Positions 31,630 through 41,821 of a stretch of DNA of 64,000 bases are shown in pieces. A model generated the notes under the pieces. It did not search any database. It was not told the DNA's origin and saw nothing but the letters and a program-made list of their open reading frames with translations. A program made the position numbers and the translations under genes. This DNA comes from 34-65-8 sp963529855 (GTDB lineage Bacteria; Pseudomonadota; Alphaproteobacteria; Sphingomonadales; Sphingomonadaceae), in assembly GCA_963529855.1 (NCBI GenBank), contig CAURZK010000003.1, positions 186,001 to 250,000 of the forward strand, in the 5' to 3' direction. How positions within the stretch are numbered: position 1 is the first letter of the stretch; the number at the start of each line of letters is the position of its first letter.

Positions 31630-34169
31630 CAGCGCACAAGGTCGGCGAGTGCGGCAAATGCATTGCCAGCGGGCGGCGCGCTGCGCTCTTCACGAACAGG
31701 CCGATTGCGTGAAGGGCGCCATTCCCAGCTATCGGGTGCAGGCGGGCCGAAGGTACCACCGGCAAGTGGCCGCGCACGGTTGAGGCGGAACCCGGCCGCA
31801 CCCAGCAGGCGCTGAAAGGCATCAGGCGACAACCCGGTCGATATCGCCAGCGACGGATCGACCCGGAAGCGGCGTCCGCCGGCCTTTGCCCGCGCCTCGT
31901 GCGCGGCGCGCAGGATCTTCTCGGCTACGTCGACACGAACGAACTGCTTGCCCGCAGGGCGATACCCCGAAGGCAGCCGACCGTCGCCAGCGAGGACCGA
32001 TGCCATGGCCACGCTCAAGGGTCGTCGATCCGCCCCGATCGCGTGGAGGATCTGGCGGGGACCCGGCTTGAGCAGGTCGCGGGCGAAGACGTCGAGCGCG
32101 CCGAAAGTGACGCCGAGACGTCGCAGGATCGGCCGCAGTTCCTTGGGGAGATGCTCCAGCCCCGCCTTGTCCCGTGCGACGTAGCCCTTGCCCGCCGCCA
32201 GCGTCAGCAGCAGCGCGCGGGCTTGCGATCCGACAGCTGGATCGCGTGCCGCCTCACGCAGGCGGGAGAGCGGTTCGAGCGGGCGGAGGCGTTCGGCCAG
32301 CCACTGATCGAGAGCTGCACGGAATGCGGTTCGGGCTGGCTCCGGCAGCGCTGACAGCTCGCGTTCCGGGACCAGGCGGACTTGCGAGGCGTCTTCGCCC
32401 AGTGTGAGCCGGGCGATCGGCCGCCCCTGCCACTCGATCGCGCCCTCCTTTATGCTGACACCTTCGAAGCCTGACGCCGCAAGCATTTCGGCGCGTTCGG
32501 TCAACAATCGCGGCAGTGCCTTTTCGCCCGCGGCGAGCAGCATCCGGCGATCCTCGTGATTGGCGCGGTGGTCGACGACGAAAGCGAAACCGCGCATCTG
32601 GCCGATCGGTTCGTCTTCTACCATGACCGTGCCATCGGCATCGGTCGTCACCGGGAGCAGCCCGGCGTCCTGTCCCAGTGTCTTCATCAGGATTGCCGTC
32701 CTCCGGTTTACGAATCGTTCGGTCAGCCGCGCGTGTAGCGCATCCGACAGCTTTGCTTCCACCGCGCGCGCACGCGCGGCCATCTCGTCTCGTGCAAGTA
32801 CCCAATCGGGGCGCTGGCAAACATAGGCCCAGCTTCGGATAGCGGCGATTCTCCCCTGCAGCGTGTCGATATCGCCTTGGGTCCGGTCCAGTTCCGCAAT
32901 TCGTGCCGCCACGAAGTCGGCGCCCAGATAGCCGCCCTGCAGGTCTTGCCACAGCCGCGCGACGAAACGCGCGTGCTGATCGGCACCCGATTGGCGAAAA
33001 TCGGGTAGCGAGCAAGCCTCCCAAAAACGGCGGACTTGGCCCGGGGTGCGCACAGCGTCTGCCAGGGGTTCTGACGCGAGGCGCTTCAAAACGGCGAGGT
33101 CGATCGCTTCGGGCGCAGGCACCAGGCCCGGTTCTGCCGGGGGTGCCTCGAGATCGGCAATCAGGGTAGCAAGGCTATCGAAACGCGGCTCGGCTTCCCG
33201 CCAGAACAGCTTCGTCAGCGGCGCGAACCGGTGTTCCTCGATCGCGTAGATTTCTTCCTCGGTGAATTCGGGCGCTTCGCCGCTCATCCCCGCCAGTGTG
33301 CCGAACGTTCCGTCCTTCTGATGCCGACCTGCGCGCCCGGCGACCTGCGCCATCTCGGCGGGAAGCAAACGCCGCTGCCGCCGGCCATCGAATTTGGTCA
33401 GGCCAGCAAAGGCGACATGAGTGACGTCGAGGTTCAGCCCCATGCCGATCGCATCCGTGGCGACGATATAGTCGACCTCGCCCGACTGGAACATCGCCAC
33501 CTGCCGGTTGCGCGTTTCCGGGCTCAGCGCTCCCATGACTACCGCCGCCCCGCCGCGGAAACGGCGCAGCATTTCGGCGACCGCGTAGACCTGCTCGGCA
33601 GAGAAGGCGACGATGGCGCTGCGCGGCGGCATCCGGCTGAGCTTGCGCGGCCCGATGTGCTTCAGCGTGGAAAAGCGCGGTCGCGACACGATCTCGGCCT
33701 TGGGCACCAGCGCGCGAACCAGTGGCTCCAGCGTAGCTGCACCCAGCAACATCGTCTCCTCACGCCCGCGCGCGTGGAGCAGGCGATCGGTGAACACATG
33801 GCCGCGTTCCGGATCGGCAGCGAGCTGGGCCTCGTCCAGCGCCACGAATGCGTGGCCGCCGCCAAGGCGCGGCATGGCCTCGACCGTGCACAGGAAATAG
33901 CGCGCGTCGGGCGGCTCGATCCGTTCCTCGCCCGTGATCAGCGCGACCTGGCGTTCGCCCTTTATCGCGACAACCCGGTCGTAGACTTCGCGCGCAAGCA
34001 ATCGCAGCGGAAAGCCGATCGCGCCGCTGGAATGGCCGCACATGCGTTCGATCGCCAGATGCGTCTTACCGGTGTTGGTCGGCCCGAGAACCGCCTTGAT
34101 CGTGCTGTCGTTCACCAGGTCAATGTGGCGACGGCGCAGCTCCCCGGCAAGCCATTGGGACAAATGCAC
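31629..34169 (-). CDS. Suv3-like superfamily II helicase
   Basis: An 846-residue helicase. Motif I is GPTNTGKTHLAIERM, motif II DEAQ, and motif VI QVAGRAGRHQKDG. This architecture matches mitochondrial SUV3, an RNA helicase, and its alphaproteobacterial relatives. The C-terminal third is Arg/Ala-rich and ends with a conserved region and basic tail. A role in RNA turnover is inferred from SUV3. Confidence 0.9.
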   Translation of the reverse strand: MHLSQWLAGELRRRHIDLVNDSTIKAVLGPTNTGKTHLAIERMCGHSSGAIGFPLRLLAREVYDRVVAIKGERQVALITGEERIEPPDARYFLCTVEAMPRLGGGHAFVALDEAQLAADPERGHVFTDRLLHARGREETMLLGAATLEPLVRALVPKAEIVSRPRFSTLKHIGPRKLSRMPPRSAIVAFSAEQVYAVAEMLRRFRGGAAVVMGALSPETRNRQVAMFQSGEVDYIVATDAIGMGLNLDVTHVAFAGLTKFDGRRQRRLLPAEMAQVAGRAGRHQKDGTFGTLAGMSGEAPEFTEEEIYAIEEHRFAPLTKLFWREAEPRFDSLATLIADLEAPPAEPGLVPAPEAIDLAVLKRLASEPLADAVRTPGQVRRFWEACSLPDFRQSGADQHARFVARLWQDLQGGYLGADFVAARIAELDRTQGDIDTLQGRIAAIRSWAYVCQRPDWVLARDEMAARARAVEAKLSDALHARLTERFVNRRTAILMKTLGQDAGLLPVTTDADGTVMVEDEPIGQMRGFAFVVDHRANHEDRRMLLAAGEKALPRLLTERAEMLAASGFEGVSIKEGAIEWQGRPIARLTLGEDASQVRLVPERELSALPEPARTAFRAALDQWLAERLRPLEPLSRLREAARDPAVGSQARALLLTLAAGKGYVARDKAGLEHLPKELRPILRRLGVTFGALDVFARDLLKPGPRQILHAIGADRRPLSVAMASVLAGDGRLPSGYRPAGKQFVRVDVAEKILRAAHEARAKAGGRRFRVDPSLAISTGLSPDAFQRLLGAAGFRLNRARPLAGGTFGPPAPDSWEWRPSRNRPVREERSAPPAGNAFAALADLVR

Positions 34170-34203
34170 GATCCGCCGGATGCCGGACTCACCTCGTCGC
34201 CTT

Positions 34204-34218
34204 TTAAACCGGTCTTAA
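34204..34218. promoter_or_regulatory. CtrA-type binding site
   Basis: TTAA-N7-TTAA exactly (TTAAACCGGTCTTAA), the full CtrA consensus, in the 138-bp divergent gap between the helicase and M23 peptidase genes; a further TTAA half-site follows at 34221-34224 and a GANTC site at 34186-34190. It suggests cell-cycle control of the M23 gene. Confidence 0.6.
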
Positions 34219-34307
34219 CTTTAATCGCGCAGGGAGGGCAGGCATAGGGGCCGCTCGGGTCGGGTCGCAGAGCCGCAAGAGCATGCGACCCCCATTGGAG
34301 GGTGCGC

Positions 34308-35945
34308 GTGTATACGCAGCGCGGACAGGACGGGATCGACGCAATCGTCGCCGCCGAACAAGGCGGCTGGCGGGCCGCTGCCCTGTCGCATTCCCAGATC
34401 CATCCTGACGACCGGCCCAAATCCGCCGCGCGCAAGCTGCCCCGTCAGCAGCGCCTGGCCGATCGTTACGAAGCCTGGCGGCTGTCGATGTCGGAACGGC
34501 TCGAGGCGATCGATCTTGCGCCTGACCTCGCCTGTCAGATCGGCAGCCGCACCTGGTTCCGGGGGCTGGGCACGATGATCGCACTTTCGGCGCTGGCAAT
34601 CGGATTCTGGCCCAGCTTCGGCCCGCTGGAAGCGGCACCGGCCATGCGCATCGACGAGGGCGTACGCGACGAATTTCGTAGCCAGACGATCATGCCGCTG
34701 GCGCTCGGCTCCGACAGCGGGCGCCGGATGGGGGCCACGCTCGACGTCAAGCCGCTGCGCTCCGCACCCGAACGGCCGACGCAGCAACTGGTCGCCACGC
34801 TGTCGCGCGGTGACAGCTTCGCACGCATGCTGGCGCGGGCGGGCGTAGGATCGAGCGACGCCTCGCGCGTGCTCGCACTGGTCGGCAATGCCATCGCGAT
34901 CGGTGATATTCCGGCGGGAACGCAGGTCGACATTACTCTTGGTCGCCGTTCCCAGTCCGGCACGCCGCGTCCGCTCGACGAATTGTCGTTTCGTGCACGC
35001 TTCGACCTGGCGCTGGAAGTCAGCCGCACCGGCGGACAACTGGCACTGACCCGTGTTCCCATTCGCGTCGACGACACGCCGCTGCGCATTCGCGGCACGG
35101 TCGGCTCGAGCCTCTATCGCTCGATGCGCGCGGCGGGTGCACCCGCCAGCGCCGTACAGCAGTATTTGAGCGTATTGACCGAGCAGGTCGACATGGACCG
35201 TGCGGTCCGACCGACCGATACGTTCGACCTGATCGTCCAGTACCGCCGCGCTGCTACCGGCGAGCGGCAGGCAGGTCGGCTTGTCTATGCGGGCATCGAT
35301 CGGGGCGACAAGCCGCAGGTGCAGCTGATGCGCTGGGGCAAGGAAGGGCGATTTTTCGAGGCTTCGGGCGTCGGCGAGCAAAAGAGCGGCCTGGTCGCTC
35401 CAGTGCCCGGACCGATGTCCTCACGTTTCGGCATGCGGCGCCACCCGATCCTGGGCTATCGCCGGATGCACGCCGGCGTCGATTTCCGCGCATCGCACGG
35501 CACCCCGATCGTGGCGGTGACCGATGGGCAAGTGCTGGCGGCCGGGCGTATGGGCGGCTGTGGCAATGCAGTGCGCCTGTCACATGGCGGCGGGCTGTCG
35601 ACCCGATATTGCCATATGAGCCGGATGTCGGTGCGTGCCGGGCAAAGCGTACGCCGGGGACAGGTGATTGGCTACGTCGGTTCCACCGGGCTGTCGACGG
35701 GCGCGCATCTGCATTACGAAATGTATCGCGGCGGCCGGGCGGTCGATCCCGCAAGCGTCCAGTTCGTGACCCGCGCCCAACTTTCCGGCGAAGAGCTTCG
35801 CCGCTTCCGTGCCGCGCTTGGCGCGATCAAGGGCGTCGCACCCGGCGCCGCGCTGGGCGATCTGGCACCAACCCCTGCCGAAACATCGTCGGAACAGCCC
35901 TTGCGCGAAATCGACAGGCTCGACGCGGCTGGTGCGTCGCGCTGA
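34308..35945 (+). CDS. M23 family peptidoglycan endopeptidase
   Basis: About 545 residues. The GTG at 34308 is preferred because GGAGGG (34297-34302) lies 5 nt upstream; a GTG at 34302 would overlap that site. A transmembrane helix near residues 88-106 anchors it. A middle domain (about 150-350) resembles LysM/OapA-like regions, and the C-terminal LytM domain has the zinc ligands HAGVDF and HLHYEM. It should cleave peptidoglycan cross-links in the periplasm. A CtrA-type site lies 90 bp upstream. Confidence 0.92.
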   Translation: MYTQRGQDGIDAIVAAEQGGWRAAALSHSQIHPDDRPKSAARKLPRQQRLADRYEAWRLSMSERLEAIDLAPDLACQIGSRTWFRGLGTMIALSALAIGFWPSFGPLEAAPAMRIDEGVRDEFRSQTIMPLALGSDSGRRMGATLDVKPLRSAPERPTQQLVATLSRGDSFARMLARAGVGSSDASRVLALVGNAIAIGDIPAGTQVDITLGRRSQSGTPRPLDELSFRARFDLALEVSRTGGQLALTRVPIRVDDTPLRIRGTVGSSLYRSMRAAGAPASAVQQYLSVLTEQVDMDRAVRPTDTFDLIVQYRRAATGERQAGRLVYAGIDRGDKPQVQLMRWGKEGRFFEASGVGEQKSGLVAPVPGPMSSRFGMRRHPILGYRRMHAGVDFRASHGTPIVAVTDGQVLAAGRMGGCGNAVRLSHGGGLSTRYCHMSRMSVRAGQSVRRGQVIGYVGSTGLSTGAHLHYEMYRGGRAVDPASVQFVTRAQLSGEELRRFRAALGAIKGVAPGAALGDLAPTPAETSSEQPLREIDRLDAAGASR

Positions 35946-35988
35946 CGCCGATTGAACGCGCCGCCGGTTTGCGGCAGACGCTCGAACC

Positions 35989-36984
<996 letters not shown>

Positions 36985-36986
36985 AC

Positions 36987-37532
36987 ATGAAGGCCGGGTT
37001 TCGCCATGAGACAGAGCGGCTGGTGCTGCGCGACTGGCATGATGCCGATTGGCCGCGTTTCTTCGAAGTGACCAACACGCCTGCAGTGATGCGCTGGCTG
37101 GGTGGGGTGCTCGATGGGGAGGGCATGGCCGCGACGCGTAAGCGCGTGGCAAGTTGCGCGGCGCAACACGGCCATTGCTTCTGGGTGGTTGAACGCAAGG
37201 AAGACGGTGAATTGCTTGGCTTCTGCGGCCTCAAGCGGGCCGATGCGCCCGGCTCGACGGTCACCGGTATGACCGAGATCGGCTGGCGCCTGCGCGAAGA
37301 TGCCTGGGGGCAGGGGTATGCCAAGGAAGCGGCGATGGCGTCGCTGGCGCTCGCATTCGGCCGCTTTGGTGCTGACGAAGTCATCGCGCTCACCATTGCA
37401 GAAAATTCTGCTAGCTGGGGCTTGATGGAACGGCTCGGAATGCGCCGTCGGCCGGAGCTCGATTATCCGGATCTCCGCTACGACCCGCCCTGGCGCGACA
37501 CCATCGTCTATTCGATCGCGCGCGATGCCTGA
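36987..37532 (+). CDS. GNAT acetyltransferase (RimJ/RimL-like), copy 1
   Basis: A 181-residue GNAT domain of the ribosomal-protein-serine acetyltransferase subgroup: ERLVLRDWHDADWPRFFEVTN at the start, GWRLREDAWGQGYAKEAAMA as the acetyl-CoA loop, and NSASWGLMERLGMRR at the end. The substrate is unknown. It starts 2 nt after hemB and overlaps the second GNAT gene by 8 nt; the two are paralogues. Confidence 0.88.
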   Translation: MKAGFRHETERLVLRDWHDADWPRFFEVTNTPAVMRWLGGVLDGEGMAATRKRVASCAAQHGHCFWVVERKEDGELLGFCGLKRADAPGSTVTGMTEIGWRLREDAWGQGYAKEAAMASLALAFGRFGADEVIALTIAENSASWGLMERLGMRRRPELDYPDLRYDPPWRDTIVYSIARDA

Positions 37533-38082
37533 CATCGTTGCCGAAACCGCGCGGTTGATTTTGCGCACGATCGAGCCGGATGATGCAGAGCGGCAATTTC
37601 GCTTGCTCAACACCCCCACGGTCATGGCGCGCCTGGGCGGGGTCAAGGAAATGCACGAGATCGAGGCCAAGCATGCCAAGGCCATGGCCTGCTATGCGCG
37701 CGAGGGTTTCAGCTTCCTGATGATGATCGAAAAGGCGACCGGCGAACTGGTCGGGCATTGCGGCATCAAACGCGTCGACAATCCCCTGGCAAAGAACGTC
37801 GGCGACCACGAAGTCGGCTGGCTGGTTCGCGAGGATCGCTGGCGGCGTGGGTACGCGGAAGAGGCGATGCGCGCCGTGCTGGACTGGGCGTTCGGCCGCG
37901 TCGGCGCACAGCACGTCGTGGCGCTGACGAGCCACAACAATATCGCCAGCTGGAAGCTGATGGAAAAGCTCGGCATGCAGCGGCGCGCCGATCTCGATTT
38001 CGAAGACCCGTCCTACCCCCCGGAAGATCAGACCACGATCCTTTACTCGCTCACCGCCTCGCAATGGGAGACCGCGCGATGA
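37525..38082 (+). CDS. GNAT acetyltransferase (RimJ/RimL-like), copy 2
   Basis: A 185-residue paralogue of the upstream gene with the same layout: ETARLILRTIEPDDAERQF, GWLVREDRWRRGYAEEAMRA and NIASWKLMEKLGMQRR. The proteins have diverged well beyond a recent duplication. The acetyl-CoA motif (Q/R)-x-x-G-x-(G/A) is RRGYAE here. It overlaps the gamma-carbonic anhydrase gene by 4 nt. Confidence 0.88.
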   Translation: MPDIVAETARLILRTIEPDDAERQFRLLNTPTVMARLGGVKEMHEIEAKHAKAMACYAREGFSFLMMIEKATGELVGHCGIKRVDNPLAKNVGDHEVGWLVREDRWRRGYAEEAMRAVLDWAFGRVGAQHVVALTSHNNIASWKLMEKLGMQRRADLDFEDPSYPPEDQTTILYSLTASQWETAR

Positions 38083-38642
38083 ACCGCCCCGGCGTGAACC
38101 TGATACCGATCCATGGCAAAGCGCCGCAGATCGACGACAGCGCCTTCGTCGCGCCCGGCTGCACCATTATTGGCGACGTGACCATCGGTCCGGGCAGCTC
38201 GATCTGGTACAACTGCGTGCTACGGGCCGATGTCAGCCGCATTGTCATCGGTGCGCGGACCAATGTGCAGGACGGCAGCGTCCTTCATTGCGACCCGCCG
38301 CGCCCGGGCGATCCGGATGGCTCCCCGCTGATCATTGGTGACGATGTCCTGATCGGGCACATGGCGATGGTCCATGGCTGCACGATCCACGATCGCGGCT
38401 TCGTCGGGCTGGGAGCGATCGCGATGAACAAGGCTGTGATTGCCAGCGATGCGATGCTGGCTGCGGGCGCGATGCTTACCGAAGGTAAGGTGATGGGGCC
38501 CCGCGAGCTATGGGGCGGACGCCCGGCCCGGTTGATGCGAACGCTCGACGATGCTGCGATCATGGGCATGCATATGGGCGTTGCCCATTATGCCGAGAAC
38601 GCAAGGGCGCATGTGGCGGCCATTGCCGAGGCGCTGGCCTAA
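38079..38642 (+). CDS. Gamma-carbonic anhydrase-like hexapeptide-repeat protein
   Basis: A 187-residue left-handed beta-helix protein of the gamma-CA/YrdA family. Hexapeptide repeats include FVAPGCTIIGDVTIGPGSSI, and the metal-binding histidines are visible in LHCDPP, GHMAMVHGCTI. Many members lack proven carbonic anhydrase activity. ATGA overlap upstream; 4-nt convergent overlap downstream with the DUF1993 gene. Confidence 0.9.
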   Translation: MNRPGVNLIPIHGKAPQIDDSAFVAPGCTIIGDVTIGPGSSIWYNCVLRADVSRIVIGARTNVQDGSVLHCDPPRPGDPDGSPLIIGDDVLIGHMAMVHGCTIHDRGFVGLGAIAMNKAVIASDAMLAAGAMLTEGKVMGPRELWGGRPARLMRTLDDAAIMGMHMGVAHYAENARAHVAAIAEALA

Positions 38643-39160
38643 CTTTCCGACGCCGTGGGCTGGCGGATGTAGCGGAACATGAACCCGACGTAGTCCGCCT
38701 TGCCCAGTGGCACGCCTGCGGTGCGCAGGATTGCATACGCGGTCATCAGGTGAAAATAGAATTGCGGCAGCGCCCAGTCGCGCACGTAGCTTTCCGTTTC
38801 CAGATCGAACGTCATCCCGTTCGCCAGCGACAATTCCACCGGCGCATCGTCGGTACCGAACGGCGTCGCGCGCCAGCCCTGGATCAGAGAGCGCGTCGCG
38901 GCGACACGTTCCCGCGCTGCACTGAGCGTCGTATCATCGATATCGCTGGGAGAAAAAGCGACCCCGGCAGCCCCTGCCATGGCTTCTCCCGGCAGATTAC
39001 AGGCGAACCGGATTTGCCGGGACAATGGGAACATGTCTTCGGTCAGCTTGGATTGCAGCAGTGCGTCGCCAGCATCGTGCTCGGTAGCCTTGGCCAGCCA
39101 GCTGTCGAGTGAGCCGAGCATATTGTCGTACGTGGTGAGGAGAAACTGGTTGAGTTGCAT
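38639..39160 (-). CDS. DUF1993 family protein
   Basis: A 173-residue DUF1993 (DinB-like helical bundle) protein. Typical pieces are LTEDMFPLSRQIRFACN near residue 45 and the conserved C-terminal FYFHLMTAYAILRTAGVPLG. The start at 39160 begins MQLNQFLLTTYDNML; the frame stays open far upstream, but that part is the antisense of the ligase gene. Function unknown. Confidence 0.87.
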   Translation of the reverse strand: MQLNQFLLTTYDNMLGSLDSWLAKATEHDAGDALLQSKLTEDMFPLSRQIRFACNLPGEAMAGAAGVAFSPSDIDDTTLSAARERVAATRSLIQGWRATPFGTDDAPVELSLANGMTFDLETESYVRDWALPQFYFHLMTAYAILRTAGVPLGKADYVGFMFRYIRQPTASES

Positions 39161-39180
39161 GCGCGGCCCGTAGCCCGCGC

Positions 39181-40773
39181 TCAGTCGCGGATCAACGCCC
39201 GCAGGCTGTCGATCCGGTCCGCCTCGTGCGCCGGCTTGTCCCATCGCACGCGGTGGATCCGGGGAAATCGCATGGCGAGGCCGCTTTTGTGGCGCTTGCT
39301 CTCGTGCACCGAATCGAATGCAACTTCGAACACCAGAGTCTTGTCGGTTTCCCGCACGGGGCCGAACCGGTTCACTGTGCGGGTGCGCACGTGCCGGTCG
39401 ATGCGCTTCAGCTCCTCGTCGGTGAAACCGGAATAGGCCTTGCCGACCGGCAGCAACTCGGCGCCCTGATCTGGATCGCCATCCCAGCAGCCGAAAGTGT
39501 AATCGGAATAGAAGCTCGACCGTTTGCCGCTGCCGCGCTGTGCATACATCAGCACGCAATCGACCAGCAGCGGGTCGCGTTTCCACTTGTACCACAGCCC
39601 GACCTTGCGACCCGCGATATAGGGGCTGTCGCGCCGCTTGAGCATTAGCCCCTCGATCGCGTCGTCCCGGGCACCGGCACGAATTTCGCCGAGATGATCG
39701 AAGTGTTCGGCATCGACGACGGTGCTGAGGTCGAAATGGCTTTCGGGCAGGCGCGCCATGAGCACCTCGAGCCGCGCGCGGCGTTCTGCCCAAGGCATCG
39801 GCCGCAGATCCTCGCCATCGACGAGCAGCACATCGTAGAGCCGCACGAATGCCGGGTAATCCGCCAGCATTGCCTTGCTGACCGTCTTGCGGCCGAGGCG
39901 CTGCTGCAGTGCATTGAAGCTGGCGGCGCCGCCTTCCTCGCCGCCCTGGTGGCTGCCGCGGACCATCAGTTCGCCATCGAGCACTACGGGAAAATCGAGC
40001 GTGCCGAGCAGTTCCGGGAACGTGGCGGAAATGTCGTCACCCGATCGCGAGTAGAGCCGCGTCTCGCCGCCGGCATGGACCAATTGGACGCGGATGCCGT
40101 CCCATTTCCATTCGGCAACGTAATCGGCGAGGTCGACGACTGTCTCCTCCAAGGGATGAGCCAGCATGAAGGGACGGAACGTGGGCAGGTTCTCGGTATC
40201 GGGTGGGGCAGCGCCTTGCGCGCCCCAGGCGAACAACTCGGGATAGGGCGGGGCGAGACCGTGCCAATACTCCTCGACCTCCTCCACCGAGACATCGAAT
40301 GCCTGCCCGAAGGCGGTCTTGGCGAGGCGCGCCGATACGCCCACCCGCATCGCGCCGGTGGCGAGCTTGAGCAGGGCATAACGGCCAGACGCATCGAGCC
40401 GGTCGAGCAGGCGCGGCAACTCTGACATTACCGTGCGGCGCGTCATGGCCGAAAGTGCCACGACCGCCTCGCTCACTGTCGGGGGGGAAGGCGCCTCGTC
40501 CGGGGCGGGCCACAGCAGGCTGGCGGTTTCCGCCGTGTCGCCCACGAAGTCGCGGCTGAGTGTCCACAAGACGGGATCGATCCGTTCCTGCATCAGCGCG
40601 CGGATCGTGCTCGATTTGACCGCCGGAAAGTCCAGGCCATCCGTCAATGCCGCAAGCGCCCAGCCGCGATCCGGGTCGGGCGTATCGCGCAGGTATTCGG
40701 CGATCAGCCGCAGTTTCTCGTTGCGGCTGCGGGTATAGACCAGCGCGTCGATCAGGGCGGCAAATGCTTCCAC
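39181..40773 (-). CDS. ATP-dependent DNA ligase (cisplatin-response type)
   Basis: A 530-residue LigB/LigC-like ligase. The adenylated lysine lies in EWKWDGIRVQ, with ELMVRG and the KWKRDP region as later motifs; the N-terminal DNA-binding domain occupies about the first 200 residues. The GTG at 40773 matches the family N-terminus and lies 5 nt after the exonuclease stop. This ligase class is paired with the exonuclease upstream and implicated in cross-link or cisplatin damage repair. Confidence 0.93.
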   Translation of the reverse strand: MEAFAALIDALVYTRSRNEKLRLIAEYLRDTPDPDRGWALAALTDGLDFPAVKSSTIRALMQERIDPVLWTLSRDFVGDTAETASLLWPAPDEAPSPPTVSEAVVALSAMTRRTVMSELPRLLDRLDASGRYALLKLATGAMRVGVSARLAKTAFGQAFDVSVEEVEEYWHGLAPPYPELFAWGAQGAAPPDTENLPTFRPFMLAHPLEETVVDLADYVAEWKWDGIRVQLVHAGGETRLYSRSGDDISATFPELLGTLDFPVVLDGELMVRGSHQGGEEGGAASFNALQQRLGRKTVSKAMLADYPAFVRLYDVLLVDGEDLRPMPWAERRARLEVLMARLPESHFDLSTVVDAEHFDHLGEIRAGARDDAIEGLMLKRRDSPYIAGRKVGLWYKWKRDPLLVDCVLMYAQRGSGKRSSFYSDYTFGCWDGDPDQGAELLPVGKAYSGFTDEELKRIDRHVRTRTVNRFGPVRETDKTLVFEVAFDSVHESKRHKSGLAMRFPRIHRVRWDKPAHEADRIDSLRALIRD

Positions 40774-40778
40774 CGCGC

Positions 40779-41783
40779 CTAGTCGTCCTCGTCCTCGTAA
40801 CCGACCAGCGCCAGTGCCCGCGCGCGTCGCTGGTGGAGCTGGCACCAGCGCAGCAGTGCATCCTCCCGCCCGTGGGTAATCCAGTTCTCGTGCGCATCGA
40901 CCTCGCGGATCGTGCGGGTAAGCTCATTCCAGTCGGCGTGGTCGGAAATGATCAGCGGCAGCTCGACATTGCGCTGGCGGGCTCGCTGGCGCACGCGCAT
41001 CCAGCCCGACGCCATGGCGGTGATCGGATCAGGCAGGCGGCGGCTCCAACGGTCATTGAGCGCGGACGGCGGACAGATGATGACCTGCCCGCGCAGATCA
41101 TCCTTCGGCGTATCGGCGACCAGCCGCAGATCGCCCAGATCGACGCCCAGCTCCTCGTAGAGCCGACACATCCGCTCCATCGCGCCGTGGAGATAGATGG
41201 GCGCGCTGTGCCCCGCGCGGCGCAGTTCGGCGATTACCCGCTGTGCCTTGCCCAAGGCATAGGCTCCCACCAGCACGCAGCGATCGGGATGATCGGCCAG
41301 CGCCTTCAGCACTTTGGCGATCTCTCCCTCGATCGGCGGGTGGGTGAACAGGGGCAGGCCGAAGGTCGCTTCGGTTATGAAGATGTCACAAGGGATCAGT
41401 TCGAATGGCGGGCAGGTCGGGTCCGCGCGCCGCTTGTAATCCCCGGTGACGACCACCCGCTCGCCCGCATGTTCGAGCAGGATCTGCGCACTGCCCAGGA
41501 CGTGCCCTGCCGGCATGTAAGTCGCGCTGACATCGCCGGGCAGCCTGATCGTCTCGCCATAGGCAACGGGCGTTGCGCCGTCCCTAGTTGCGTAGCGCAA
41601 CTCCATGATCGCCAGCGTTTCCGGGGTAGCGACCGTCTGGCCGTGTCCGCCGCGCGCATGATCGGCGTGGCCATGGGTCACGAGCGCGCGTTCGGCCGGG
41701 CGACTGGGATCGACCCAAGCGTCTGCCGGCACGACATGAATGCCGTGGGGTTCGGCCTTGATCCAGGAAAACGGCGCCGCCAT
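40779..41783 (-). CDS. Ligase-associated DNA exonuclease (metallo-beta-lactamase fold)
   Basis: A 334-residue SNM1/Artemis-like nuclease. The zinc motif is THGHADHARGG near residue 36, followed by GHVLGSAQI and GDYKRR. It is the standard partner of the adjacent ATP-dependent ligase. The Lhr-like helicase often encoded with this pair is absent here; the next gene is clpA. Confidence 0.93.
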   Translation of the reverse strand: MAAPFSWIKAEPHGIHVVPADAWVDPSRPAERALVTHGHADHARGGHGQTVATPETLAIMELRYATRDGATPVAYGETIRLPGDVSATYMPAGHVLGSAQILLEHAGERVVVTGDYKRRADPTCPPFELIPCDIFITEATFGLPLFTHPPIEGEIAKVLKALADHPDRCVLVGAYALGKAQRVIAELRRAGHSAPIYLHGAMERMCRLYEELGVDLGDLRLVADTPKDDLRGQVIICPPSALNDRWSRRLPDPITAMASGWMRVRQRARQRNVELPLIISDHADWNELTRTIREVDAHENWITHGREDALLRWCQLHQRRARALALVGYEDEDD

Positions 41784-41821
41784 CCCCGCTCAAATGGGGC
41801 TGACGGCGCGTTGTTCCAATG

